64,000 bases of DNA from Mucilaginibacter sp. JRF (GTDB lineage Bacteria > Bacteroidota > Bacteroidia > Sphingobacteriales > Sphingobacteriaceae). The notes under the pieces are model-generated. The model did no database searches and had not been told where the DNA came from. It saw nothing but the letters and a program-made list of their open reading frames with translations. The position numbers were made by a program, and so were the translations under genes. Location: the NCBI RefSeq assembly GCF_015223065.1, contig NZ_JADFBY010000008.1, forward strand, positions 1-64,000, in the 5' to 3' direction. Within the stretch, counting starts at the first letter, position 1, and every line of letters begins with the position of its first letter. Shown here piece by piece: positions 26,779 to 36,411 of this stretch.

Positions 26779-29502
26779 TTATTGTACTTTAAAACGGTAC
26801 ACCGCACGGCCAAGTCGGCCATTGTTATCTGTTCCCTCAACTACTACTTTGTAGTTACCCGGACTATCAGCCGTGTAGAACTCAACAAATGTTTTGCCGG
26901 TGGCTTTATCAGTTTGTACACGAGGGTTCCAGTAAATAGTACTACGCAAATCGGCACCAAATGATTTATTGCCCGGTAAGTATTTAGGTGAATAGAAACT
27001 TTTAGCTACGTTATAGCCTTTGGGCGATAGCTTGGCTACACTTGGTTGCGGCAGCAGATCCTGTAATTCCTGTACTGATATTTTGGTTCCCTGTGGCGCC
27101 TTTTTAGTATAAATCGATAATACACCATTGGTTTGATAGGTACGGTTAACCAAACCCAGATCATCACGTAAAAAAACTTCGACAGATTCAATATCATCTC
27201 CCCTTATTCCACGCAGGTAATTTACATCAACCGGGCTACCCTGCGCAAATATCGACATAGGCACACGTTTACCCTGGTTATAATCGCGCGTAACATAAAA
27301 TGATTGTGTTTGAGGATCGTAGGTTACACCCGGTGCCATGGTTTGCAAACAGGTTAGCACATCATTACAACCCTTTAATTGCTCACCCGAAATAACCCTT
27401 GCATCAATTGAACTTAAGCCCGATAAGGCCGAAAACTGCGTATGGTCGGTAAGTTTTGGTTTTGCCTTGGCTTTAATTACAACCTCCTGCAACGTGGTTG
27501 AACTGTTGATGAACTTTTTGCTGTTTTGCAGGTAAGCCGTCATCATTGTATCAATATTCAACACATCATCCGCATGCGATAAGCTTTTGCCCGAGTTAGG
27601 GTAAGTTATCGGGTCAACCATCACCATCAGATTTTTAGAGTTATAATTACTTTTAGCACTCACTACCACCTGCGATGAATCGGTAAATACCAGGTTACTG
27701 AATTTAAACCGCCCCTCAGCATCAGTTACTGTGCGGGTTGTATAAAACTTGCTCGGTATCTGCAAAGTTACCGAACCACCTTTTATAGGCATACCGGTAT
27801 TGTTACGTAATGTACCTGTAATATCCATACCTTGCTCCGGCAGGAAAAATACTTGCGGCAACTTATTACCAATAACCTCTCTGTAAGTAAATCTGCGGTA
27901 ACCTTGCGTAAGCATCAAGGCATCCAAATGCGAGTAAGCATTTTTGTTGGCTGGCCTGAAATAATAGTTAGGGTCCTCAATGTGTCCTTTAAGCTCCGAT
28001 GTAAGCAACAAGCTACTCAATATGGTAGTTTCAGCATTCTCGTTACTTTTAACCTTGCCCTCGTCAATTACCGTTAATGATAGTTCACCTTCAGTAGGCA
28101 AGGCATTGTTTTTAGCCGACACATTAAGCCTTACTTTTGAACGATTATTATATGATGGCTTATCGCCGGCAACGCTAAGTGATAGCTGATCGTTATGTTT
28201 TACAAATACCAACCTTTCGCTAAGCGGCTGACCGTATGAGTTAAGTAGGGTTAACTGAATTACTCCTGTCGGAAATTTACTGGTTGGTATATACGCCGAA
28301 TACGATGCTTTGGTAAGTGTTGTTTGAGCAGCATAACAAATTACCTGCCCTGCTTTGCCTATTATGTAGAACGCCTTGTTCTGATTCTTTTTTATGTAAG
28401 ATGAATCGGCAGATATTACAACGAGCATTCTGCCGGTATCAACCGGATTTACATTTAAATTTACGCCACTCATTTGCGGGCGCGGCAGATCGTAGCTTTG
28501 GTGTGAGCCATCCGCCAATGTTACTTCAGCCTTATAACTTTTACCGGGTTGCGGGGTTAGGTTAAAAGCCCCCATGCCGGCATGCTGCGATTCACAAACC
28601 GCTACTGCTGTGCCCGAATTATCAGTTATACTGGCTTTAAAACCAATGCCCAAACCATTAGGCTGTACTGCTTTAATAGCAATTTTTGTTGCTACACCAG
28701 CCAACAGGTTACCACCTTCGGGAAAGAACTGTACATCCACCGCTCCGGCAATAGTACTTAACGATATGTTCTTTGTTTGCTCCTGACGGTCGGCACCTTC
28801 GTAGGTAATTTTGAGTTGAGCTTTCGTCAGGTCGGCATTTTTGGTGTTGGAGAAAGCCACATTCAGCTGGCCGTTCTTTTCAATATTACCTTTACCTTTT
28901 GCCAGTTCTTCATCGCCTGATGTTACTACCCAACTTATTTTTTTATCACCAAACGGCGCCCCGGTCTGATCGGTAAATGCAATGTTAGCCGTTATTTCGG
29001 GTATCTGGTTTTTTATCTCCCGTTTAAGATCAACCAGCGTATTTACCGGTTTTATGGCATTCCCTACCGATATGGTTTTATTAAAAAAGTAGTCGGCATC
29101 AAAATTGGCCATCCACTTTGTATAAGCCTTAATATGGTAGTTATCCTGTGCAAAAAGCTCTTTAGTAAGTGGTATCATGCCTGATGATGTACCATCCTTA
29201 ACCGGCAATGTGAGCGATTGAACCAAACCATCGCTACTATTCAGCACATCTACATAAATAATTTTGCTGTATGGCGATGGCATATTAAGCGTATAAGTTA
29301 AATAAGCCTTGAACCAAACGGTATCGCCCACGGCATAATATGGTTTATCAAAATGCAGATATACCTTTTCAATAGGGTATGATTCGGCTACCTTGCCATA
29401 CTTGCCTACCAGATCCTGCAAGCCAACGCTATCGCGCTGTGCAAATACAGGTATGTAAAAAATAATCAGAAAAAATAAAAGTAGATATCGCCTTGCTCTC
29501 AT
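26779..29502 (-). CDS. MG2-domain protein with C-terminal TonB plug-like domain
   Basis: 907 aa from the ATG at 29502 (a TTG precedes it). Signal peptide to about residue 21 (FYIPVFAQ). The region PIEKVYLHFDKPYYAVGDTVWFKAY near residue 45 (shown here in part by HFDKPYYAVGD) is an MG2/alpha-2-macroglobulin-like beta domain, followed by further Ig-like domains. A CarboxypepD_reg-like segment (about 570-640) precedes a plug-like domain (about 670-835, with LQEVVIKAKAK, GDDIESVEVFL and GVLSIYTKK). There is no beta-barrel. This Bacteroidota family is widespread and of unknown function, perhaps an envelope or transport accessory protein. Confidence 0.8.
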   Translation of the reverse strand: MRARRYLLLFFLIIFYIPVFAQRDSVGLQDLVGKYGKVAESYPIEKVYLHFDKPYYAVGDTVWFKAYLTYTLNMPSPYSKIIYVDVLNSSDGLVQSLTLPVKDGTSSGMIPLTKELFAQDNYHIKAYTKWMANFDADYFFNKTISVGNAIKPVNTLVDLKREIKNQIPEITANIAFTDQTGAPFGDKKISWVVTSGDEELAKGKGNIEKNGQLNVAFSNTKNADLTKAQLKITYEGADRQEQTKNISLSTIAGAVDVQFFPEGGNLLAGVATKIAIKAVQPNGLGIGFKASITDNSGTAVAVCESQHAGMGAFNLTPQPGKSYKAEVTLADGSHQSYDLPRPQMSGVNLNVNPVDTGRMLVVISADSSYIKKNQNKAFYIIGKAGQVICYAAQTTLTKASYSAYIPTSKFPTGVIQLTLLNSYGQPLSERLVFVKHNDQLSLSVAGDKPSYNNRSKVRLNVSAKNNALPTEGELSLTVIDEGKVKSNENAETTILSSLLLTSELKGHIEDPNYYFRPANKNAYSHLDALMLTQGYRRFTYREVIGNKLPQVFFLPEQGMDITGTLRNNTGMPIKGGSVTLQIPSKFYTTRTVTDAEGRFKFSNLVFTDSSQVVVSAKSNYNSKNLMVMVDPITYPNSGKSLSHADDVLNIDTMMTAYLQNSKKFINSSTTLQEVVIKAKAKPKLTDHTQFSALSGLSSIDARVISGEQLKGCNDVLTCLQTMAPGVTYDPQTQSFYVTRDYNQGKRVPMSIFAQGSPVDVNYLRGIRGDDIESVEVFLRDDLGLVNRTYQTNGVLSIYTKKAPQGTKISVQELQDLLPQPSVAKLSPKGYNVAKSFYSPKYLPGNKSFGADLRSTIYWNPRVQTDKATGKTFVEFYTADSPGNYKVVVEGTDNNGRLGRAVYRFKVQ

Positions 29503-29601
29503 CAACGTTGAAGTTTAATCAAAGGCTAATATAGAAAACAAGCGTTAAAGCATCGGCCCAAAATGCTGTTTTAACATATTTTCACAATTACATGATCAAA
29601 C

Positions 29602-29946
29602 TTATTTGCCCTGCTTACGTGTTTTTACAGGCTCAATATTAGTATGGCTCACCGCTATGGCCTTTGCTGCTATTACCTGTTTTTCGGCTTTTCCTTGTAA
29701 GGTTTTTGCCTCCGGGGTTGCTTTGGTTACCTTGCGTTTAACTGTGGTTTTTGCCGATGGTATTACAGTTTTGCTTGTTGAACGCTTTTTGGCAACGCTG
29801 TTTTTCGCTTCCTTTTTTTCCTGTTCCGGCGATGTTTTGCTTACCAGGTCACCTTGCGGGCCTGACAGAATATCGTCTATGGTATCTTTTACTTTTCCGA
29901 AAAATCCTTTTTCATCTTTCACCGGTCTTGCTGATCTCGAACTCAT
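29602..29946 (-). CDS. Small Lys/Ala-rich basic protein
   Basis: 114 aa. The first 35 residues look like a short amphipathic helix (EKGFFGKVKDTIDDILSG). The rest is low-complexity, rich in Lys, Ala, Thr and Val with SAKTTVKRKVTKAT-type runs, reminiscent of histone H1-like or other nucleic-acid-binding tails. No domain recognised and no signal peptide. It is monocistronic, between the MG2 protein gene and the divergent merR gene. An antisense frame overlaps it but has no protein-like features. DNA binding is a guess from composition. Confidence 0.6.
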   Translation of the reverse strand: MSSRSARPVKDEKGFFGKVKDTIDDILSGPQGDLVSKTSPEQEKKEAKNSVAKKRSTSKTVIPSAKTTVKRKVTKATPEAKTLQGKAEKQVIAAKAIAVSHTNIEPVKTRKQGK

Positions 29947-30077
29947 TGGTGTACTCCTTTCTTCATATTCATATAAATAATAAGCCAGTTATAATATTTA
30001 ACAAATGTTTACGTGTAATGTTCAGGCCAATGGTTTAGCGAGTTATATAAAATGTTTATATAAATGCTAAAACCTGT

Positions 30078-30085
30078 TATATTTG
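30078..30085 (+). promoter_or_regulatory. Putative -7 promoter box for merR-comEC
   Basis: TATATTTG fits the Bacteroidota sigma-A -7 consensus TAnnTTTG and ends 23 nt before the merR ATG. No convincing TTTG -33 element was seen. Confidence 0.4.
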
Positions 30086-30108
30086 AGGCATTACTATAAT
30101 TATTTACC

Positions 30109-30444
30109 ATGCCCTATAAAGAGCACGAAATAAGTAAAATGTACTATACCATGGGCGAAGTATCGGCCATGTTTGATGTTAATCAGTCGCTGCTGCGTTT
30201 TTACGAGAAGGAGTTTGATATACTCCAGCCAAAAAAAAACAAGAAGGGCAATCGCTATTTTACCCCGGAGGATATCGAGAATCTGAAGATCATTTTTCAT
30301 CTGATACGCGATAAGGGCTACACCATAAACGGCGCCAAAGACCACATGAAAAACAATATGGGCGAAAGCAAGGATCAGCAAAGAGTATTGCACGCGCTCG
30401 AAAACCTGAAGAAGTTTTTGCTTGAGGTGCGCGATCAGTTGTAA
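30109..30444 (+). CDS. MerR-family transcriptional regulator
   Basis: 111 aa. The MerR helix-turn-helix and wing occupy residues about 9-75 (YTMGEVSAMFDVNQSLLRFYEKEFDIL, of which YTMGEVSAMFDV and LRFYEKEF are diagnostic), followed by a short helix. Without a Cys-containing or ligand-binding C-terminus it belongs to the small MerR-like group common in Bacteroidota. It precedes the ComEC-like gene by 36 nt. Target genes are unknown. Confidence 0.88.
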   Translation: MPYKEHEISKMYYTMGEVSAMFDVNQSLLRFYEKEFDILQPKKNKKGNRYFTPEDIENLKIIFHLIRDKGYTINGAKDHMKNNMGESKDQQRVLHALENLKKFLLEVRDQL

Positions 30445-30480
30445 GTACAGTTAGTCACCTAAACCCCTTCGCGCGCCCGT

Positions 30481-32550
30481 ATGAAAGCAAGCCATAAGGA
30501 TGCTTTTCCGTTTGTTTTATTGTTTATACCCTATGCGGCAGGCATATTTTGCCGGGTATACTATTCTAATTTTTTTGGTGGATGGCCTTTATGGCCGATA
30601 TTGCTGTTGGCAGCAGTATTTACTTTATTCAATCTGCTGTACAAGCCACTTAAAGTCTTCAGGTATACCTGGTTTGGCGGGATTACAGCTTTAACGTTCC
30701 TTTTTGTAGCGGGTATATTGATAACGGGCAATTCTATCGAGATAGATAAGTTTGATCATTTCTCAAAAACCAAAGCAGAAAACTTATTGGTAAAGGTTAT
30801 TACCGAGCCGGTAAATAAGAATGGCAATACACGTTTCACAGCTAAAATATCACAAGCCGTAAATAATAATAACTTACTGATAGTTAACGGAAAACTACAG
30901 ATCAATTTAAGTGAACAAGCCGCTAAAAATATTAATTATGGCGATGTTTTACTTATGCCTGCAACGTACAAACCGGTAAGTCCTCCGCTCAACCCTGCTG
31001 AGTTTAATTACAGTAAATACCTGGCTCACAAAAACATATATCATCAGGCATATCTATCACCCGGGCAATTTTCTGTGGTTAAAACAAACACAGGTAATTC
31101 ATTAATGGCTTACGCACAGCAATTACGGAAAAGGCTTGTCGACAAATTTAAACTCGTAATAACCGACCCGGATGCGGCAGCAGTGGCTTCAACATTGATA
31201 TTGGGTTATAGCGCCGAATTGAGTAATGATGTTTTGCAAGCCTACTCAAAAACGGGAACTATACATGTTTTGTCGGTTTCGGGCGCACATGTTGGGCTTG
31301 TATATTTGGTATTAGTTTTTCTGCTTGCGCCGCTAAATAATGGAGCAAGGGGACGGATATTGGTTACGCTGATCGTTATTGCCTGTATTTGGTGTTACGC
31401 TTTGCTCACCGGCTTTTCGCCACCGGTTTGCAGGGCAGGCATTATGCTGTCGTTTATACTTTTGGGCAGATGCTTTGCACGGCGCATTAGCCAGCTAAAT
31501 ATTTTGGCGGTATCGGCATTTATCACTTTACTTATTGATCCACTATTAATAACCGATGTAGGCTTTCAGCTATCATACATTGCCGTGGGCGGATTGATCG
31601 TGTTACAACCCATCATCTACCAAAAGTTCAGTTTTAAAAACAAGTTTGCCGATAAGTTATGGCTGATCTGTTCTGCATCCGTAGCCGCACAATTGGTAAC
31701 ATTACCATTAAGCACTTACTATTTTCACCAAGTACCGGTTTATTTTTTGGTAAGCAATCTGGTAATACTGATTCCATCTGCTTTGATCATGTACGGTGGC
31801 ATACTATATCTGTTTATCCCTAAAGGATGGCTGATAGCAAAATGGATAAGCTTATTGGTCGAAAAGCTGATATTGTTAACCAATGACACGCTATCTGTTA
31901 TTGAGCATGCGCCATGGTCAGTTATAGATCGGGTTTGGTTAAGTTATCCTGAATTTATACTATCTGTATTGATAGTAATACTGGTTAGCTACTGTTTATT
32001 TAAACTTGGTAGAGCTGCATTATTGAGCTTGAGTTTTTTATTGATCGTATTTATCAGTTTCAGACTATGGAATAATTACCTGCTATCAAATACAAACGAG
32101 ATGGTATTCTTTAGCTTACGAAGTAACTCAGCCATTGCTTTACGTACCGCAAAACATGTAAAACTAATTACCGATGTTGATTCAAACAGTAAAACTTACA
32201 ACTATTCTATTAAACCTTACATGGATAGCTGCGGGATAGATGAGGTTGACATGACAAGTTTCGAATCATTAAAAGCTAATAAAAACAAATCGATCAGTTT
32301 CAACGGCAAGCAAATTCTGGTTGTTGATGCCAGGGATAGCATACCAACTAATAATGCATCTGAGTATATCTACTTGAGGGGAAAAGTCAGCCTAAATGAT
32401 ATCCACCTCACTAAACACCAAACAATTATAATTGCCGGTAAAAGCAATAGTAAATACAAGCAAAATATAGCTGAAGCTTTAAAGCCAGTACATATAAAAT
32501 ATATGGTATCGGGCAGTAACAAAGCGTTGATAATACCATCTAACCAATGA
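30481..32550 (+). CDS. ComEC/Rec2-family competence membrane protein (without metallo-beta-lactamase domain)
   Basis: 689 aa. N-terminal membrane segments and a DUF4131/OB-like region (about 20-200), then the Competence domain of several membrane spans (HVLSVSGAHVGLVYLVLV, GFSPPVCRAGIMLS, VGFQLSYIAVGG). This is the inner-membrane channel for DNA in natural transformation. The C-terminal about 150 residues are poorly conserved and lack the HxHxDH metal motif of the beta-lactamase domain found in B. subtilis ComEC, which is usual in Bacteroidota. Competence in this organism is not shown by other genes here. Confidence 0.88.
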   Translation: MKASHKDAFPFVLLFIPYAAGIFCRVYYSNFFGGWPLWPILLLAAVFTLFNLLYKPLKVFRYTWFGGITALTFLFVAGILITGNSIEIDKFDHFSKTKAENLLVKVITEPVNKNGNTRFTAKISQAVNNNNLLIVNGKLQINLSEQAAKNINYGDVLLMPATYKPVSPPLNPAEFNYSKYLAHKNIYHQAYLSPGQFSVVKTNTGNSLMAYAQQLRKRLVDKFKLVITDPDAAAVASTLILGYSAELSNDVLQAYSKTGTIHVLSVSGAHVGLVYLVLVFLLAPLNNGARGRILVTLIVIACIWCYALLTGFSPPVCRAGIMLSFILLGRCFARRISQLNILAVSAFITLLIDPLLITDVGFQLSYIAVGGLIVLQPIIYQKFSFKNKFADKLWLICSASVAAQLVTLPLSTYYFHQVPVYFLVSNLVILIPSALIMYGGILYLFIPKGWLIAKWISLLVEKLILLTNDTLSVIEHAPWSVIDRVWLSYPEFILSVLIVILVSYCLFKLGRAALLSLSFLLIVFISFRLWNNYLLSNTNEMVFFSLRSNSAIALRTAKHVKLITDVDSNSKTYNYSIKPYMDSCGIDEVDMTSFESLKANKNKSISFNGKQILVVDARDSIPTNNASEYIYLRGKVSLNDIHLTKHQTIIIAGKSNSKYKQNIAEALKPVHIKYMVSGSNKALIIPSNQ

Positions 32551-32618
32551 ATTAATATTTTAACTTAATTGCATACTTTGCAATTAAAACTTAACTTGTG
32601 CTAACTAAAAACGACCCA

Positions 32619-33266
32619 ATGAACATTAAATTTCTAAGATCAGCGTTGCTTGTTACTCTATCTGCCACCGCGTTAGGTGCCAGCGCTCAAAAAAGCTACA
32701 CCGAAGGTTTTGCTCTATACTCTGTACAGGCTCCGGGTGGTTCTGTTGATACCAAAAGTTACTTTAAAGGCGATAGCAGCCTTACATCAATGCAGCAAGG
32801 TCCTGCTGAAATAAAAATAATTACTGCCAAAAACGGCGACTATTTAGCTGTTTTAGTTGATGTGCCTGTGGCTAACTTAAAAAAGGCAGCTATTGCTACC
32901 CCTGCCGAACTTGAGGAGGGCAAAGCTCAGGAGCCTAAATTCACCTTTACTCCGGGTACCGAAACTAAAGTGATCAGCGGGTTTAACTGCAAAAAAGTAA
33001 CCGTAAAAGATTCAAAAAGCGGCAGCAGCTACGAGGCTTGGGTAACTAACGATATCAAGATCCCTTCAACTTCATTCAGCCATACCTTTAAAGATATTGG
33101 CGGCGTACCGGTACAATTTACAGCTTTACAGCAAGGCCAATCAGTAAACGTAACCTTAAAAAGCGTTACTGATCAAAAAGTGCCTGCCGGTTTCTTCGGC
33201 ATACCTGGTGATTTTGATAAGATCACTCTTACCGACTTAAAATCATTAGGTGGCGGCGGCAATTAA
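32619..33266 (+). CDS. Secreted DUF4412/GLPGLI-like protein
   Basis: About 215 aa. The ATG at 32619 starts a clean signal peptide (MNIKFLRSALLVTLSATA, cleavage after GASAQ); an in-frame GTG 21 nt upstream is less likely. The mature part is a beta-rich lipocalin-like fold as in DUF4412 proteins: YLAVLVDVP, KVISGFNCKKVTV, YEAWVTNDI, GVPVQFTA. Periplasmic or secreted, no catalytic motif, function unknown. It stands alone between comEC and the LTA-synthase-like gene. Confidence 0.65.
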   Translation: MNIKFLRSALLVTLSATALGASAQKSYTEGFALYSVQAPGGSVDTKSYFKGDSSLTSMQQGPAEIKIITAKNGDYLAVLVDVPVANLKKAAIATPAELEEGKAQEPKFTFTPGTETKVISGFNCKKVTVKDSKSGSSYEAWVTNDIKIPSTSFSHTFKDIGGVPVQFTALQQGQSVNVTLKSVTDQKVPAGFFGIPGDFDKITLTDLKSLGGGGN

Positions 33267-33329
33267 TTTTCAGCCCGTCATTATATTATAACATTTAATT
33301 AAAGGCTTCTTAACATTCAGGCAAATAAG

Positions 33330-33337
33330 TATTTTTG
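33330..33337 (+). promoter_or_regulatory. Putative -7 promoter box close to the LTA-synthase-like start
   Basis: TATTTTTG matches TAnnTTTG and ends only 7 nt before the ATG at 33345, implying a very short leader if used. No clear -33 element was seen. Confidence 0.4.
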
Positions 33338-33344
33338 CCGCCTG

Positions 33345-35213
33345 ATGTTGAGAAGCCTATTTAGTTTCACCCGATTTATATTTTTCTGGCTTGTATTCTC
33401 GGTAATAACCCGGGCTACTTTTGAGCTTTATTTTACTGATAAGCTGCAAAAAGCCTCGTTCGGCGAGATATTCCAGACCTTCTTCTACGGCGTTCGTATT
33501 GACGCATCTGCCGCGGGTTATATCGCTGTGCTCCCGCTTCTGGTATTCATCATTGGCTGGTTTATACCGGGGCTTAACATAAAGGGATTATGGCTGCGAG
33601 TATATGTTTATTTCTGCATCTTCATCATATCACTTGTTTCCATACTTAACCTTAATATATTTCGTGAATGGGGTAGCAAGATCAGCTATAGGGTATTTGA
33701 TACCTTGTACCATTCACCATCAGAAGCTATGGCTTCAACCGGCTCCTCACCTATTGGCTTGAGTTTATTTATAGGCGCTCTTTTGTTAGCTGCCGGTATC
33801 ATAATATCCAATTATATTGTTGATTACAACTTTAAAAAGCCCGAGCTTAAATGGTATATAAAACCATTTGTAATTGCTCTGTTAGCCGGGTTGAATCTAC
33901 TGCTTATTCGTGGTGGTGTACAGCTATCGCCCATGAACCAGAGCATGGCCTACTTTAGCGATAAACAGATACTGAACCAAAGCGCGCTAAATACTGAATG
34001 GAATCTGCTACATAACACGGTCGAGAATTTTAAAACGCCTTACAATCCCTACCTGTACATGTCCGCGCACGAGGCCGAGAGCGTAGTTGACAGCATGTAC
34101 TCGGTTAAAAAAGATACTACAGTAAAAATATTGACCACTACCAAGCCCAATATTGTTGTTATACAGATAGAAAGCTTTACGGCCGACCTGATAGAATCAT
34201 TAGGTGGTGAAAAGGGTGATGCCCCTAACTTTGAGGATTTTATTAAACACGGTTTATTATTTGATAGCGTTTATGCTACCAGCGATCGTACTGATAAAGG
34301 TATTGTGGGAATATTAAGCGCTTTCCCGTCGCAGGCCATACGTACTGTAATAGTTGATAACGTTAAGCAGGAACGCCTGCCATCGTTAACTAAAGTTTTT
34401 TATAAGCAGCACTATGCAACATCGTACATGTATGGTGGCGAAAGCGAATTCATGAATTTTAAGGCTTATATGCTTAGCCATAAAACTAATGAGGTGATTG
34501 ATAAAAAGAATTTCGATGCTGCCGACATGAACTCGAAATGGGGAGCGCATGATGATGTGGTGATGAAAAAGCACATTAAGTTTTTAAACGAGGAGGAACA
34601 GCCTTTTTTCAGTTACCTGCAAACGCTAAGTAACCACGAACCATTTGACCTGCCGGTGCCTTCGCACTTTCCGGGCGAGGATCTGATCAACAAGTTCAGG
34701 AGCACCGCTTATTATACGGATGCCAGTCTGAAAGAATATCTCGATCTGGCAAAAAAAGAGGATTGGTATAAAAATACCCTGTTTATTTTAGTGGCCGATC
34801 ATGGGCATAGGTTACCACTGAATAATGCCGATCCGTTCGAGCCGCAAAAATATCATATCCCATTACTATTTTTTGGCGATGTGGTTAAACCCGAATATCG
34901 CGGCAAGCGCATACATAAATTGGGCAGCCAAACGGATATTGCCGCTACATTACTGGCTCAGTTAAATATACCTAACGAGCAATTTAAATGGTCAAAAAAC
35001 CTTTTGAATCCTCACAGTAAGGAGTTCGCGTTTTTTGATTGGGATAATGGTTTCGGATTTATGGTGCCCGGGCAGGTAGTATCGTACGATAATGCAGGCA
35101 AACGAATTATATACAATGCCCCGCCAAGCCAATCAAAAAATCAAACCGAAGAATTATTACAATACGGCAAAGCCTTTATGCAACAGGTATTCGCTGAATA
35201 CATGAAGCTATAA
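33345..35213 (+). CDS. LTA synthase-like sulfatase/phosphoglycerol transferase family protein
   Basis: 622 aa. About five N-terminal membrane segments (to about residue 195), then a periplasmic sulfatase-fold domain (about 265-560). Catalytic features: VVIQIESFTADL (metal-binding Glu), SDRTDKGIVGILS (Thr nucleophile) and VADHGHR (metal-binding Asp/His). Members add phosphoglycerol or phosphoethanolamine to envelope polymers; in Gram-negatives without teichoic acid the substrate is usually a lipid or surface glycan (OpgB-like). The exact substrate is unknown. A convergent gene follows after 29 nt. Confidence 0.88.
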   Translation: MLRSLFSFTRFIFFWLVFSVITRATFELYFTDKLQKASFGEIFQTFFYGVRIDASAAGYIAVLPLLVFIIGWFIPGLNIKGLWLRVYVYFCIFIISLVSILNLNIFREWGSKISYRVFDTLYHSPSEAMASTGSSPIGLSLFIGALLLAAGIIISNYIVDYNFKKPELKWYIKPFVIALLAGLNLLLIRGGVQLSPMNQSMAYFSDKQILNQSALNTEWNLLHNTVENFKTPYNPYLYMSAHEAESVVDSMYSVKKDTTVKILTTTKPNIVVIQIESFTADLIESLGGEKGDAPNFEDFIKHGLLFDSVYATSDRTDKGIVGILSAFPSQAIRTVIVDNVKQERLPSLTKVFYKQHYATSYMYGGESEFMNFKAYMLSHKTNEVIDKKNFDAADMNSKWGAHDDVVMKKHIKFLNEEEQPFFSYLQTLSNHEPFDLPVPSHFPGEDLINKFRSTAYYTDASLKEYLDLAKKEDWYKNTLFILVADHGHRLPLNNADPFEPQKYHIPLLFFGDVVKPEYRGKRIHKLGSQTDIAATLLAQLNIPNEQFKWSKNLLNPHSKEFAFFDWDNGFGFMVPGQVVSYDNAGKRIIYNAPPSQSKNQTEELLQYGKAFMQQVFAEYMKL

Positions 35214-35242
35214 AGGCTTTGTGAAATGTATATTAGAATATC

Positions 35243-35854
35243 TTAAGCTGCTAATTCTGCCGACAGCGCATTCACCCATTCTTTAAACAGGCGGGTTTCT
35301 ATTTCAACGGCCTTATCAGCATATATCTGCCAATCAGGCGAGAATTGGTGCAACTGGTTGATCATTTCTTCCAGATGGCCTTCTTCTTCCAATATGATCG
35401 ATTTTACATTTACCTTGCTGCCAGCGTTATCAAGCGCTTGTTGGTAGATGGGATAAAGTTTATCGGCACGCACCTCAATAGCATAAGTAACCAGCAGATA
35501 GGCTGCAAAACGCAATTCAGCACCCGATAGGTTCAATACCTTTTTCAAATAACGGCTCACCTCAACATCAAGAACGTTCAAATAATATTTGCTGCTTGCC
35601 GGGGCTACCAGGTATTCGTTAGCATAGGTTGGGCACTGCCCCTCGCCTGTTTTTTCTATTTGTTTCTTGAGGTAAAAAGCATGACGATGCTCCTCGGCGG
35701 CGTGTTTTAATATGATGTATGTTACGGTAACAGGATCTTCACTGGCCGATATTTTACGCGCGCCTGTATTCTCCATAAGCGATAGTGTATTCAACCATTT
35801 AGCATGCAGCTTATCGTCGGCAACAATTTTAGGTAGTAGTGTGGTTAATTCCAT
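35243..35854 (-). CDS. Ferritin-like (diiron four-helix) protein, uncharacterised
   Basis: 203 aa, all-helical by composition. Two ExxH motifs (Glu55-His58 and Glu157-His160) and Glu127 in the third helix, with Glu28 possibly completing the set, resemble the metal ligands of ferritin-like diiron proteins. The helices contain HAAEEHRHAFYLKKQ and LEEEGHLEEM. No signal peptide. Could be a small hydroxylase (MiaE-like) or an iron-handling protein; I cannot choose. It is monocistronic with its own TACTTTTG promoter box ending 4 nt before the start. Confidence 0.6.
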   Translation of the reverse strand: MELTTLLPKIVADDKLHAKWLNTLSLMENTGARKISASEDPVTVTYIILKHAAEEHRHAFYLKKQIEKTGEGQCPTYANEYLVAPASSKYYLNVLDVEVSRYLKKVLNLSGAELRFAAYLLVTYAIEVRADKLYPIYQQALDNAGSKVNVKSIILEEEGHLEEMINQLHQFSPDWQIYADKAVEIETRLFKEWVNALSAELAA

Positions 35855-35858
35855 ATAT

Positions 35859-35866
35859 CAAAAGTA
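35859..35866 (-). promoter_or_regulatory. Putative -7 promoter box of the ferritin-like gene
   Basis: On the minus strand TACTTTTG (TAnnTTTG) ends 4 nt before the ATG at 35854, implying an almost leaderless transcript. Confidence 0.45.
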
Positions 35867-35955
35867 TAATAGGTCGATGTTAAAATTCGTGGTAAATATA
35901 ATTGTGCAAATTATTGCTTGTGCAATATTGTGGTAAAATGTATGGGTGATGCATA

Positions 35956-36411
35956 TCACTTTCCGGCATATATCTGCTTTAAAAGCTCCACCACGCGCTG
36001 ATCCGTAGGGAAGGTAACATCATCAGGTTTCAGCGTATCAATATCAGCCCAGCGGAAAGCCTGCAATATATCCGCAGTGCCATCGCCGTCAAAATCAAAA
36101 GCTTTGGTTTTGATGGTCAGCTGCATTGGCTGCGTGTTTTTTACCAGGTAATAAACGCTCATTATCTGGCTATCATTAAATGCCGATTTAATGAAGAAAT
36201 CGGTAGTATAAAAATGGCTCAACACGTCGATCTCCATGGCGCATTCCTCCATAAACTCACGCTTAAGCCCATCAATCAGCCCCTCGCCATACTCAAGTCC
36301 TCCACCCGGAAATTTGATGAATTGCATGCCGTATTCGCGCTCATCACTTAACAGCACCTGGTTATCGTTATTAATTAATAACCCGTAAACACGTACGTTA
36401 ATGTATGTCAT
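35956..36411 (-). CDS. Nudix hydrolase
   Basis: 151 aa. Nudix box G-x5-E-x7-REUxEE: GGLEYGEGLIDGLKREFMEE; the usual Gly near the end of the box is Ala (EECAME). It hydrolyses a nucleoside diphosphate linked to another moiety; the substrate is not identifiable. It overlaps the CDF exporter stop by 4 nt (ATGA), so translation is coupled and the two proteins are made together. Confidence 0.88.
   Translation of the reverse strand: MTYINVRVYGLLINNDNQVLLSDEREYGMQFIKFPGGGLEYGEGLIDGLKREFMEECAMEIDVLSHFYTTDFFIKSAFNDSQIMSVYYLVKNTQPMQLTIKTKAFDFDGDGTADILQAFRWADIDTLKPDDVTFPTDQRVVELLKQIYAGK

Noticed and set aside
29606..29980. Open frame antisense to the Lys-rich gene
   Set aside because: Hydrophobic composition is the shadow of Lys/Ala-rich codons; no promoter or homologue-like motif.
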